Source: Bacteroidia bacterium (GTDB lineage Bacteria > Bacteroidota > Bacteroidia > Flavobacteriales > Flavobacteriaceae). Taken from it: a stretch of DNA of 64,000 bases. The number at the start of each line of letters is the position of its first letter. Positions within the stretch are counted from its first letter, which is position 1. The position numbers and the translations under genes were made by a program. Below are positions 52,028 to 61,736 of this stretch, one piece after another. The notes beneath the pieces are model-generated. The model made no database searches, was not told the DNA's origin, and saw only the letters and a program-made list of their open reading frames with translations. The DNA lies in the NCBI GenBank assembly GCA_030428705.1, contig JAUIDI010000001.1:868001-932000 (forward strand), read 5' to 3'.

Positions 52028-52849
52028 ATGTTTGAAATCTTTGCAAGTCCGGATGCGTGGATCGCCCTTTTGACCTTGACGTTTTTGGAAATCGTTCTTG
52101 GAATCGATAACATAATCTTCATATCAATAGCGGCCGACAAATTGGAAAAGGCCCAGCGTAAAAAGGCCACGAACATCGGACTAGTGCTGGCTATGGTCAT
52201 GCGGATTATTTTGTTGTTCGGAATTACTTGGCTTACGGCCATGAAAAAACCCTTTTGGGAGTTTGAACACGACTGGATATCGGGTGGAATCAGTGGGCAG
52301 GCGTTAATACTTTTTGCAGGCGGACTTTTTCTATTGTTCAAGAGTACGCGCGAAATTCATGAAAAGGTAGAACACAAGGGCCACGATGAAGTTGAAGTAA
52401 AAAGGTCTCAATCGACTTCGCTTACGAAAGCCATTGTACAGATAACCCTAATCAACATCGTTTTTTCCTTTGATTCGATTTTAACGGCCATAGGAATGAC
52501 CAATGGCATATCGCCAAATCCGAATGACGCGCTTGTATTGATGATCATCGCGGTCGTAATTTCCGTGTTGATAATGATGCTTTTTGCCAATCCTGTTGGG
52601 GAATTCGTCAACAAACATCCATCAATTCAGATTTTGGGACTCTCGTTCTTGATCCTAATCGGTTTTATGCTGATAGCCGAAGCGGCACATATCGGCCATC
52701 TTGTTGTGTTTGGTCAAGAGGTAGGGGTTATTCCTAAAGGATATCTCTATTTCGCCATTGCCTTTTCGCTATTGGTCGAATTTTTGGATCTGCGGATGAA
52801 GAAAAACACAAAATCGGAAATTCGGGAGATTACCGAGAGCGAACAATAA
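52028..52849 (+). CDS. TerC family integral membrane protein
   Basis: 273 residues, about seven to eight helices. TerC pattern: WIALLTLTFLEIVLGIDNIIFISI (first helix with the conserved Glu and Asp in E-x5-D), SFDSILTAIGMTNG (second Asp), and a loop with KRSQSTSLTKAIVQI. TerC-like proteins act in metal efflux, chiefly Mn, at the membrane. Operon with the lipoprotein and the DUF4287 gene. Confidence 0.92.
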   Translation: MFEIFASPDAWIALLTLTFLEIVLGIDNIIFISIAADKLEKAQRKKATNIGLVLAMVMRIILLFGITWLTAMKKPFWEFEHDWISGGISGQALILFAGGLFLLFKSTREIHEKVEHKGHDEVEVKRSQSTSLTKAIVQITLINIVFSFDSILTAIGMTNGISPNPNDALVLMIIAVVISVLIMMLFANPVGEFVNKHPSIQILGLSFLILIGFMLIAEAAHIGHLVVFGQEVGVIPKGYLYFAIAFSLLVEFLDLRMKKNTKSEIREITESEQ

Positions 52850-52858
52850 TTCAAAAAG

Positions 52859-53404
52859 ATGGACAAGGCGCTTCAAACCATGATAGACAATATGCCCGAG
52901 AAGACGGGAAAATCCCTTGGAGAATGGAAAGCGCTTATGAAAGCGAAAACTTTTGAAAAACATTCGCAAGCGGTCAACTTTCTTAAAAAGGAACACGGTG
53001 TCACCCACGGCTACGCCAACACCATAGTACTCCTATCAAAAGAGGACGAGGTCGATGACAACGATCTGGTAACGGCCCAATACAAGGGAAAAGAAAGTTT
53101 GTTGCCCATTTATGATAAGCTAATCGCCGTAATCGAAAATCTTGGCGGCGATGTCCAGAAATCACCCAAAAAGACAAGTGTAAGCCTCATAAGGAACAAA
53201 CAATTCGCTTTGATAAAGCCTGCCACAAAAACAAGAATCGACTTGGGACTCAAAATTCGCGATAAGGGCACTACGGAAAGATTGGAAAATTCAGGACCCT
53301 TTGGAACCATGTGTACCCATAGGGTAAGAATCGGGTCGCTAGAAGAAATCGACGAAGAACTTTTGAATTGGTTGCGAGAGGCCTATGAACAGGCCGGTAA
53401 TTGA
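52859..53404 (+). CDS. DUF4287/DUF5655 domain protein
   Basis: 181 residues, cytosolic. DUF4287 part (about 1-60; MIDNMPEKTGKSLGEWKALM, and FLKKEHGVTHGYAN) and DUF5655 part (about 70-178; LIAVIENLGGDVQKSPKKTSVSLIRNKQFALIKPATKTRIDLGLKI, in part). The second is a predicted transport-linked or nuclease-like fold without known role. Nine nt after TerC. Confidence 0.82.
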   Translation: MDKALQTMIDNMPEKTGKSLGEWKALMKAKTFEKHSQAVNFLKKEHGVTHGYANTIVLLSKEDEVDDNDLVTAQYKGKESLLPIYDKLIAVIENLGGDVQKSPKKTSVSLIRNKQFALIKPATKTRIDLGLKIRDKGTTERLENSGPFGTMCTHRVRIGSLEEIDEELLNWLREAYEQAGN

Positions 53405-53427
53405 CGACAATATGGTTAAATGAATCT

Positions 53428-54384
53428 TCAGTTCGGTCGTTCGAACACCATATCAGGATTCATTTTCTTTTGCTTTTCAAACAAGTGTTGCTGTTGTTTT
53501 ACGGTCAAAGTACTGCCATCATGGCTCCAGCCCGGGGGACCAAAAATGTACATGAATTTATGCCATAGTTTTGGGGATTTCTTTACATCCTTCCAAATAT
53601 CCTTGTATTCATGGGTCAAAATCTCTATCGGATTATGGTTTTTTGGAGGATGGATGACTCCATATTGTACTTCGATATCATCATCAAGTTCCTTCCAAGT
53701 ACCGAAGAGCTTGTCGAAAATATTCAGAAAACCTCCATGATTTTTGTCCAAATACTCGACATTTTGTGCATGATGAACTTGGTGCATTGTATGGGTGTTG
53801 AATATTTTTTCTATAATCCCCATCTTCGGCACATATTGCGAATGTAATTGAAACTGCCACAAAGCTTCGATACCGAGACAGACCATCACTACTTCTGGTG
53901 GAAAACCTACTGCCGGCAACCACATATAGAATAACGGTTTGTAGAGAATTGTAAACCATCCGTTTCGAACGGCGGTACCCAAATTAAAATTGTCGGAAGA
54001 GTGATGCACGATATGGGCGGCCCACAAAACACGAATCTCGTGATTGGCCCTGTGGAACCAGTAATAGGTGAAATCGTCCGCCAATTGACAGAGCAAAAAC
54101 ACCCACCAAGCATAGCCGAATGATTTATATCCCATAAGATTGGTCCGCACCCCATCAATCTCGGGATTAAAAAAATCGAAAGTCACTTCAAAAAGTACAA
54201 TGGCAAAGACAACCTTGAAAAACGGTCCGATGATCGCCGAACCTACTCCCATGAATCCACTGGCGAACAAATCCTTCCATTCGTACAGATCATCATCTCC
54301 GTGGGTCTTGCTATAGGTGAGCTCCAAGAGGATAAAAGCAATAAAACATGGTACGCCGTAAACCAGGGGGTTGGTAAAATCCAT
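53428..54384 (-). CDS. Sterol desaturase / fatty acid hydroxylase family membrane protein
   Basis: 318 residues. At least four transmembrane helices and the eight-His di-iron signature: HRANHE, HHSSDN and HTMHQVHHAQN. Fits the FA_hydroxylase (PF04116) family with a proposed lipid or carotenoid substrate. The C-terminal 50 residues (HKFMYIFGPPGWSHDG) are typical of flavobacterial members. Substrate unknown. Confidence 0.9.
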   Translation of the reverse strand: MDFTNPLVYGVPCFIAFILLELTYSKTHGDDDLYEWKDLFASGFMGVGSAIIGPFFKVVFAIVLFEVTFDFFNPEIDGVRTNLMGYKSFGYAWWVFLLCQLADDFTYYWFHRANHEIRVLWAAHIVHHSSDNFNLGTAVRNGWFTILYKPLFYMWLPAVGFPPEVVMVCLGIEALWQFQLHSQYVPKMGIIEKIFNTHTMHQVHHAQNVEYLDKNHGGFLNIFDKLFGTWKELDDDIEVQYGVIHPPKNHNPIEILTHEYKDIWKDVKKSPKLWHKFMYIFGPPGWSHDGSTLTVKQQQHLFEKQKKMNPDMVFERPN

Positions 54385-54433
54385 TTAAAATAATTTTCGC
54401 CTAAAGATAATCGAATATAATTTGTATGCAGAT

Positions 54434-54865
54434 TTATTTCTTCATATCCCTCAAAAGTTCGTTCTGCTCCTTCATCAATTTCTCCAAGTTCGACAACAAT
54501 TCGATGTTCTTTGGGGTTTCGACCTCGGAGTCTTCTGGGTTCTCGGCCTTGTTGCGTATACGATTGATTCCCTTTAATAGGATAAAAATTGTGAACGCAA
54601 CAATTGCGAAATCGACAAACACCTCGATCAATTCACCATAGCCGATAGCGACCTCTTCTACGGCGTCCGTTCCTTCCCTGAGAATCAATTTTTTGTTCGA
54701 TAAATTGACTCCATCGGTAGCAAGTGACAAAGGGGGCATTATGATTTTTTTGACCAAAGTATTGACCACTGCATTGAAAGAGGCACCGATGATAATCCCG
54801 ATGGCCATGTCGATCATATTTCCTTTGATCGCAAAATTCTTGAACTCCTGTATAAAGTTTTTCAT
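54434..54865 (-). CDS. mscL: Large-conductance mechanosensitive channel
   Basis: 143 residues. FIQEFKNFAIKGNMIDMAIGIIIGASFNAVVNTLVKKIIMPPL is the first-helix MscL signature (quoted in parts: GNMIDMAIGIIIGASF); second helix at about 82-102; C-terminal cytoplasmic helix. Opens under membrane tension and releases solutes in osmotic downshock. Six nt after parC, so co-transcribed with it. Confidence 0.95.
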   Translation of the reverse strand: MKNFIQEFKNFAIKGNMIDMAIGIIIGASFNAVVNTLVKKIIMPPLSLATDGVNLSNKKLILREGTDAVEEVAIGYGELIEVFVDFAIVAFTIFILLKGINRIRNKAENPEDSEVETPKNIELLSNLEKLMKEQNELLRDMKK

Positions 54866-54871
54866 GACGTT

Positions 54872-57646
54872 CTAGAAAAGTGTCGTTTGCCCATCACCAT
54901 CCGCTTCCTTATCATTATCCAGCGCGGTTTCGTCCGGTTTCGAGGATTCTTCTTGTTTATCGTTTTTTGTGGAAGAAGGCACATTTTCTTCATCAACGAC
55001 CTCTATTTCTTCCGGTGGTTGTTGTGGCGGAGGTTCGTACGGTAATGCCTCAAGGGCGTTGATTTCCAACACTTTTTCTTTGGTCAATTGGTTACCCATT
55101 GCCGTTATTCCCTTTACCGCAATGAATTCTTCCAGGTTCACCTCCATATTTTCCTTTCGCTCCTGCCCTCTTTTCTTTGCAAAGACTACCTCTGTTCGCG
55201 GTCGATAATCCGTAAAGATCGTTTCAAGATACGATTTTGGATGATCCGTAATGATCGATTCTTCCTTATCGAGATTCTCTATCAAAAAGCGTTTGACATA
55301 GAAAAGCTCTTTTTCCCCTTCCCAATATATGGCCGTCAAGGGTTTGACAGGATCCCATTTTTCAAGTACGATCATATCGTCATCAAAACGCAAGGTCAAC
55401 TCGGGAATAACCGTTTTTACAATTCCCTTTTGGTTTACGATAAGTAGCCGGTCATCGCTCGTAAAATCGCCTAAAAACTCGCCTCGTTCATCAATGTTCA
55501 GGCGCTGTACCGTGTCGTCGAACCATAATTTTCGAGGTTTTAAGGTAGATAAGCCTTTCTCTTTCAGTTCAATACGTTTTACCGTGTATTTGGTGACAAT
55601 ATTTCCCTTTGATGCCCTGCCCTTGATCAGCACATCGGCAAAATCCATGTCCCATTTCAATTTTTTGATGCTTCCGGCCTGACGTAGGTTGACCGTAACG
55701 ATCTCTGCTTCCCCGTTTGGATTGGCCGAAAAATAAAGTACGTCCGTACCCGCTTTGCCATTGGTAAGATCGTACATTTTGTCACGTGTAATACTGGTGA
55801 CGGCAAATCTTTTTATATACGTTGCGCCACCCCTTCCATCCTTGTAAATCATGTTATAGATGGTGCGCTTGTCTTTTTTCTTGAAAACGGCGACATGAAT
55901 GATATTCTTACCCACAAATGTCTTGGAATCCACCTTGAATACCATCATCTTACCTTCTTTTGTGAAGGCGATGATGTCGTCGATATCGCTACAATCGGTA
56001 ACATATTCATCACGCCTGAGCGAAGTTCCCACAAATCCTTCTTCACGGTTTACGTAGAGTTTGGTGTTGCGAATTACCACTTTGGTCGCCTCGATATCAT
56101 CAAAAATCTTGATTTCAGACTTACGTTCGCGGCCTTTGCCGTATTTGTCCTTGAGATTTTTGAAATAATCGATGGAATATTCGATAAGATGGGCCAAATG
56201 GTGTTTGACTTCCGCTATTTTCTTTTCAAGGTTGTCAAGATTTTGCTGAGCCTTGTCGAGGTCGAATTTTGAGATTCGCTTGATTCTTATTTCGGTCAAC
56301 CGAACAATATCATCTTCGGTAACGGCCCGCTTCAGATGTTTTATGTGTGGCTTTAGTCCTTTATCGATAGCAGCGATTACGCCTTCCCAGGTCTCTTCTT
56401 CCTCGATATCCCGATAAATACGGTTCTCGATAAAGATCCGCTCTAAGGACGCGGCGTGCCACTGTTCTTCCAATTCGCCCAATTGCAGTTCAAGCTCTTG
56501 CTTCAGCAAATCGACGGTGGCGTCGGTAGATCGTTTGAGCATTTCTGTCACACCGATAAAGAGCGGTTTGTTGTCTTCAATGATACACGCCAAAGGCGAT
56601 ATGGAAGATTCACAGGCCGTAAAAGCATACAATGCATCAATAGTTTTGTCAGGGGAGATTCCAGCAGGCAAATGCACCAAAATCTCGACTTCGGCCGCCG
56701 TATTGTCCTCGATTTTCTTGATTTTGATCTTCCCTTTATCGTTCGCCTTAAGGATGGAATCTATTAAAGAAGAAGTATTGGTTCCATAAGGTATTTCATT
56801 GATTACCAATGTATTTTTATCTTGTTGGGATATGCGGGCACGAACACGTATTTTTCCACCTCGCATACCATCGTTGTAATTTTCGATATCGATAATGCCA
56901 CCTGTCGGGAAATCGGGATACAACTTGAACCTTTTGCCTTCCAAATGTTTGATTGACGCATCGATCAGTTCATTGAAGTTGTGCGGAAGTATTTTTGTGG
57001 AAAGACCTACCGCAATACCCTCAGCCCCTTGGGCCAACAATAAGGGAAATTTTACCGGAAGATTTACGGGTTCCTTCTTTCTACCGTCATAGGAAAGTTG
57101 CCACTCCGTAATTTTCGGACTGAAAACGACTTCCAAGGCAAACTTGGAAAGTCTTGCCTCTATATATCGCGAGGCAGCGGCACCATCTCCCGTGAGAATG
57201 TTCCCCCAGTTTCCCTGGGTGTCGATCAAAAGGTCTTTCTGGCCGATCTGTACCATGGCATCCGCTATACTTGCATCGCCATGGGGGTGATACTGCATAG
57301 TGTGGCCCACTACGTTGGCCACTTTGTTATAACGGCCGTCGTCAAGTTCTTTCAGGGCATGCATGATCCGTCGCTGTACGGGTTTGAACCCATCTTCTAT
57401 GGCCGGTACGGCACGCTCAAGGATAACATAGGAAGCGTAGTCCAAGAACCAGTCCATGTACATTCCCGAAACACGTGTAAGTGCATCGTCATCGGCTACG
57501 TTTTCGTCACCTAAATTGTCACCTTCACTGGAATTTAAGTCTGCATCATCATCGGTTGTTCCTTGATCTTCAGAAGACCCACCTGCTCCTTCATTTGGTA
57601 ACCCTTCCTCTCCGGCGGGCAGGTTCAATTCGTCATTTTCCTCCAT
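54872..57646 (-). CDS. parC: DNA topoisomerase IV subunit A
   Basis: 924 residues. Breakage-reunion domain (about 70-500) with catalytic Tyr in AAASRYIEARLSKFA and the PHGDASIADAMVQIGQ QRDR-type region; beta-pinwheel C-terminal domain (about 520-850), and acidic low-complexity ends (EENDELNLPAGEEGLPNEG... and PEEIEVVDEENVPSS). Paired with parE, which is 25 nt upstream. Separates daughter chromosomes. Confidence 0.93.
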   Translation of the reverse strand: MEENDELNLPAGEEGLPNEGAGGSSEDQGTTDDDADLNSSEGDNLGDENVADDDALTRVSGMYMDWFLDYASYVILERAVPAIEDGFKPVQRRIMHALKELDDGRYNKVANVVGHTMQYHPHGDASIADAMVQIGQKDLLIDTQGNWGNILTGDGAAASRYIEARLSKFALEVVFSPKITEWQLSYDGRKKEPVNLPVKFPLLLAQGAEGIAVGLSTKILPHNFNELIDASIKHLEGKRFKLYPDFPTGGIIDIENYNDGMRGGKIRVRARISQQDKNTLVINEIPYGTNTSSLIDSILKANDKGKIKIKKIEDNTAAEVEILVHLPAGISPDKTIDALYAFTACESSISPLACIIEDNKPLFIGVTEMLKRSTDATVDLLKQELELQLGELEEQWHAASLERIFIENRIYRDIEEEETWEGVIAAIDKGLKPHIKHLKRAVTEDDIVRLTEIRIKRISKFDLDKAQQNLDNLEKKIAEVKHHLAHLIEYSIDYFKNLKDKYGKGRERKSEIKIFDDIEATKVVIRNTKLYVNREEGFVGTSLRRDEYVTDCSDIDDIIAFTKEGKMMVFKVDSKTFVGKNIIHVAVFKKKDKRTIYNMIYKDGRGGATYIKRFAVTSITRDKMYDLTNGKAGTDVLYFSANPNGEAEIVTVNLRQAGSIKKLKWDMDFADVLIKGRASKGNIVTKYTVKRIELKEKGLSTLKPRKLWFDDTVQRLNIDERGEFLGDFTSDDRLLIVNQKGIVKTVIPELTLRFDDDMIVLEKWDPVKPLTAIYWEGEKELFYVKRFLIENLDKEESIITDHPKSYLETIFTDYRPRTEVVFAKKRGQERKENMEVNLEEFIAVKGITAMGNQLTKEKVLEINALEALPYEPPPQQPPEEIEVVDEENVPSSTKNDKQEESSKPDETALDNDKEADGDGQTTLF

Positions 57647-57671
57647 TCAGAAGTATGCGTATTTATTTGAT

Positions 57672-59534
57672 TTATAATTTATCCTCTTCTACGAGGTCAA
57701 CTTCTACTTTAAGGTTTTCGATTATGAATTTTTGACGGTCCGGTGTATTTTTGCCCATATAAAAATTCAACAATTCCTCTATCGACATCGCTTTGTCCAA
57801 CATCACGGGTTCCAATCGGATATCGTCCCCGATAAAGTGTTGGAACTCATCGGGCGAAATTTCGCCCAACCCCTTAAATCGCGTTATCTCCGGTTTCCCG
57901 CTCAATTTTTCGATAGCATTCCTTCGTTCCTCCTCGCTATAGCAGTATATGGTCTCTTTTTTATTTCGGACCCGAAACAAAGGCGTTTGTAAAATGTACA
58001 GATGCCCCTCTTTGATCAGTTCCGGAAAAAATTGCAAAAAGAAGGTAATCAACAGCAATCGAATGTGCATTCCATCAACGTCGGCATCCGTAGCGATTAC
58101 GATATTGTTATAGCGAAGATCCTCCATAGACTCCTCGATGTTCAATGCAGCCTGCAGCAGGTTGAATTCCTCATTCTCATAAACGATTTTTTTCGACATT
58201 CCATAAGAATTCAACGGTTTGCCCCGAAGACTGAATACCGCCTGAGTATTCACGTCACGTGATTTTGTTATCGACCCCGAGGCCGAATCCCCTTCCGTAA
58301 TAAAAAGCGTGGTGTCCAAACGATTATCCTTTTTCATATCACCCAAATGCACACGGCAATCACGTAATTTTTTGTTGTGTACGCTTGATTTTTTGGCACG
58401 GTCACGAGCCAATTTGCGAATGCCCGAAAGCTCTTTTCGCTCTTTTTCGGCCATCATGATCTTACGCTGCAATTTTTCCGCCGTATCAGGATTTTTGTGC
58501 AGGTAATTATCAAGATATTTTCCGACGAAGTCATTTATGTAGGTGCGTACCGTCGGGAAATCTCCGCCCATATCGGTAGAACCAAGCTTTGTCTTGGTCT
58601 GGCTTTCAAAAACGGGCTCCATCACCTTTATAGAAATGGCCGAAATAATGGACTTTCGAATATCGGAAGCATCGTAATTTTTGCCATAGAAATCGCGGAC
58701 CGTCTTCACGATTGCCTCACGAAAGGCCGATTGGTGCGTTCCGCCCTGCGTTGTATGCTGCCCGTTTACAAAAGAATGGTATTCCTCACTGTATTGGGTC
58801 TTACTATGTGTTATCGCCACTTCGATGTCATCACCTTTCAAATGGATGACCGGATAGAGCATATCATCGATATTGTTATTGTCTTCCAACAGATCCTTCA
58901 GTCCGTTTTCGGAATGGAACTTTTCCCCATTGAATACGATGGTCAGCCCCGGATTCAAATACACATAGTTCTTGAGCATACGCTCTACATATTCCGTACG
59001 GAACTTGTATTTTTTGAAAATGGTCTCGTCGGGAGTAAAAGAAACTTTCGTCCCTTTACGTTTTGAACTCGTCTCAGGCCCTTCTTCGGAAACAAGGTCC
59101 CCTTGCTTGAATCGGGCTGTCTTGACCTGATTATCTCTGGTGGACTGCACTTCAAAAAAACTTGAAAGGGCATTGACGGCCTTCGTACCTACACCGTTTA
59201 GTCCGACCGATTTTTTAAAGGCACGGCTATCGTACTTGCCCCCAGTATTCATTTTCGAGACCACATCGACTACTTTGCCCAAAGGAATACCGCGGCCATA
59301 ATCGCGGACTTTAACCAAGTTATCCCTGATACTGATCTCGATGGTCTTACCGGCACCCATTACAAATTCGTCGATACAGTTATCGATTGTTTCCTTTAAT
59401 AAAATATAAATGCCATCATCGGCGGAAGATCCGTCGCCCAGTTTACCAATGTACATCCCAGGCCGCAATCGGATATGTTCCTTCCAATCGAGCGAACGAA
59501 TGTTTTCTTCGGTATACTGGTTTTTTTCGGCCAT
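57672..59534 (-). CDS. parE: DNA topoisomerase IV subunit B
   Basis: 620 residues. GHKL ATPase (about 1-220; [49 protein letters not shown]), transducer (about 225-390), and TOPRIM (about 410-520; [22 protein letters not shown]), ending [12 protein letters not shown]. Length without the GyrB insert and pairing with ParC favour topo IV over gyrase. Confidence 0.93.
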   Translation of the reverse strand: MAEKNQYTEENIRSLDWKEHIRLRPGMYIGKLGDGSSADDGIYILLKETIDNCIDEFVMGAGKTIEISIRDNLVKVRDYGRGIPLGKVVDVVSKMNTGGKYDSRAFKKSVGLNGVGTKAVNALSSFFEVQSTRDNQVKTARFKQGDLVSEEGPETSSKRKGTKVSFTPDETIFKKYKFRTEYVERMLKNYVYLNPGLTIVFNGEKFHSENGLKDLLEDNNNIDDMLYPVIHLKGDDIEVAITHSKTQYSEEYHSFVNGQHTTQGGTHQSAFREAIVKTVRDFYGKNYDASDIRKSIISAISIKVMEPVFESQTKTKLGSTDMGGDFPTVRTYINDFVGKYLDNYLHKNPDTAEKLQRKIMMAEKERKELSGIRKLARDRAKKSSVHNKKLRDCRVHLGDMKKDNRLDTTLFITEGDSASGSITKSRDVNTQAVFSLRGKPLNSYGMSKKIVYENEEFNLLQAALNIEESMEDLRYNNIVIATDADVDGMHIRLLLITFFLQFFPELIKEGHLYILQTPLFRVRNKKETIYCYSEEERRNAIEKLSGKPEITRFKGLGEISPDEFQHFIGDDIRLEPVMLDKAMSIEELLNFYMGKNTPDRQKFIIENLKVEVDLVEEDKL

Positions 59535-59663
59535 TTGACGGGATTTTGGTTAAGTGGAGTTAAAGATAACACGACTTGTAAAAAGATAAAACCCTTAAAG
59601 GCTAAAGTAATTAACAATGAAAATGGGGGTTTTGTTGATATTGACCGTTTGTAGGAGGCTTGC

Positions 59664-60563
59664 TCAGTTAGTCTTCTTTTTTCTTGAAACCAAGGTCACG
59701 CCAGCAATTACGACGCACATACCAAAAATCTGAAGTGTGGTTATTCGCTCGTCTAAAAAGAAAAATGCCAAAATGATGGTCGATACAGGGCCCAGGCTTC
59801 CAAAAATAGAAAAAGTCGAAGCTCCCAATCGTTTAATGGCGCCGGATACCAAGAACGAGGGCAACAATGTAGAAAATAATGCCATGGCCAATCCTAAATA
59901 ATAAACCTCTTTAGGATAATCGAATAAATCGAAATCCAGTACTAGGGAATAATGAAACAAAATACATAGCGTCGATACGATCATCGCATAAGAAGTGAAG
60001 CGAAGCACCCCGAATTTGGGAATCAGCCAACCACTACCGACCAAATATGCAGCGTAGGTAAAGGCACTTAGAAAAATCAAGAAACCGCCCCAATAGACCC
60101 CTTCTCCGGAAACCCCGATTTCATCCCAAAACGTAATCAGTACTCCAAAATAAGTGACGAGAATCGCCATAAATTGGTTCGAGGTCAGTCTTTTTTTGAA
60201 GAACAGCCAAGAAAGTAAGACCACAATGGTAGGGTAAACAAAAAGAATGATCCGTTCTAAGCCCGCCTTGATGTATTGCAATCCCATAAAATCAAAAAGG
60301 CTTGCTAAATAATAGCCTAGAAAACCGAAAAGAAACAGCCACAAATAATATTTGGGTCTTAATTTCTGATCCGGTTCGGGTTTGGTAAACAGAAATATCG
60401 CTATATAGAAAGGTAAGGCGAAGACCATACGGAACAAAAGCAAGGTCAAATGATCCACTTGGTAGGTATACGCCAATTTGACCATGACCGCCTTTGCGGA
60501 AAAAAGGATTACGCCCAAAATGGCGTAGACAATCCCAACTGAAAACGTTGAATTGTTTTTCAT
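59664..60563 (-). CDS. EamA/DMT family transporter
   Basis: 299 residues with ten hydrophobic helices in two EamA repeats (about 10-145 and 155-293; GVILFSAKAVMVKLAYTYQV, FGSLGPVSTIILAFFFLDERI). Carries an amino acid, nucleotide sugar or similar metabolite; which one cannot be read from sequence. Single gene. Confidence 0.9.
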   Translation of the reverse strand: MKNNSTFSVGIVYAILGVILFSAKAVMVKLAYTYQVDHLTLLLFRMVFALPFYIAIFLFTKPEPDQKLRPKYYLWLFLFGFLGYYLASLFDFMGLQYIKAGLERIILFVYPTIVVLLSWLFFKKRLTSNQFMAILVTYFGVLITFWDEIGVSGEGVYWGGFLIFLSAFTYAAYLVGSGWLIPKFGVLRFTSYAMIVSTLCILFHYSLVLDFDLFDYPKEVYYLGLAMALFSTLLPSFLVSGAIKRLGASTFSIFGSLGPVSTIILAFFFLDERITTLQIFGMCVVIAGVTLVSRKKKTN

Positions 60564-60636
60564 GAAGGAAAATTAGCCTTTGTGGATTTCTATATATTAT
60601 GGGAGCAAAAGAAAATTACGATGTTCAATACAATTG

Positions 60637-60662
60637 AAAAAGCCCCAATCTTGGGGCTTTTT
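60637..60662 (-). terminator. Rho-independent terminator
   Basis: AAAAAGCCCCAA-TC-TTGGGGCTTTTT is a perfect 12-bp stem with a two-nt loop (read either way), 27 nt past the stop of the gene at 60689. Confidence 0.9.
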
Positions 60663-60688
60663 ATAAAAACGAACGTGACGCTGGTATA

Positions 60689-61486
60689 TCAGTCACACGT
60701 ACAATCCACTTTTTTCCAAAGTTCAACAGCTACGTCATCATGGTCGTCGATTTTCCAACCTGTGCCCATAAAATTGGCATGTGCCTTGGCCCATTCTGCT
60801 CCCCATTTTGGAGGAAACGCCAACATGGTCTCAAGGTCCGGATAACCATACGCCCTTACGATGTCGAATGTGGAGCTTGTTCCCGAGGGTAGTACACGTT
60901 GGTACACCCCAAAGAATTGAATATCGTTACTATCGATCAGTTTTTGAACCACTGGGTTGACCAATTTCTTTTCCACTTTTACAAAATCATCGGGCGAAAC
61001 ACCCTTGTGAAGTTTATGCGAAGTGAGCCATTGTACATTTGGAAACCCGGGATTTTTTGCCAGCGCATCCTTTAATCGGTACACATCTTCTCTAACTACG
61101 TCCCTGAATGTAGCGGTATTTTGTACAATTTTAATTTCTTCCTGGGATAAACCTTTCATATAGTCGGCAAACACATAATCGCCATAGAAACGGGCCATTT
61201 GAGCATCCCCATCTAAAATGGTTACCCCTATCATATTATAATCATTAGAAGTTCCAGCGTTGGGAACGGTATAAAGGCCCCAGCCCAAAATTTCGCCCTT
61301 ATCGATACGATTATAATGGATTTTTTTCCAAGCCTTTTCCATTTTTATGTAGTCTTGGCCCATTCCTGGTTTTACCTTCATATAGGTACAGACCACAAAG
61401 GTCTTTTGTTCGTCTTGTCCTTGGGCACTAGTAGAGAAGAGTACCAGGGCAACTATTAGCAACATTGTTTTTAATACATTTTTCAT
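60689..61486 (-). CDS. Exported protein of unknown function, possible double ABM-like fold
   Basis: 265 residues. Signal peptide to about residue 23 (STSAQG), then two regions that look like ferredoxin-type alpha/beta units: FVVCTYMKVKPGMGQDYIKMEKAWKKIH (about 30-57) and the later VEKKLVNPVVQKLID...FFGVYQRVLPSG. A Cys pair closes the chain (CTCD). Not an enzyme I recognise; alpha/beta-barrel (ABM/EthD-like) by feel only. Single gene with terminator. Confidence 0.6.
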   Translation of the reverse strand: MKNVLKTMLLIVALVLFSTSAQGQDEQKTFVVCTYMKVKPGMGQDYIKMEKAWKKIHYNRIDKGEILGWGLYTVPNAGTSNDYNMIGVTILDGDAQMARFYGDYVFADYMKGLSQEEIKIVQNTATFRDVVREDVYRLKDALAKNPGFPNVQWLTSHKLHKGVSPDDFVKVEKKLVNPVVQKLIDSNDIQFFGVYQRVLPSGTSSTFDIVRAYGYPDLETMLAFPPKWGAEWAKAHANFMGTGWKIDDHDDVAVELWKKVDCTCD

Positions 61487-61736
61487 AATACATTGATTTA
61501 AAGGTTATTGAATATTTTCCCACAAATTCAAAAATGTCCTTTGCAATACAAACAAGTAGTTAGTATCGTGCCAATTTCTTTTTGTCATTGCACCCTTTGT
61601 ATGTCTGGTTGGAAACAAGCACCTTTAAAATCAAGGTCTTGACCATTTATGACCTAAAAGCGACTATCGACACAGTGGAATTACCAATGGCTCATTGGCA
61701 GTATCCTGCCTAATAATTTTACCTAACTTTATAGTT

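Noticed and set aside
57672-59534. Calling the topoisomerase B subunit GyrB
   Set aside because: It lies in an operon with a ParC-type A subunit and has the shorter ParE length.
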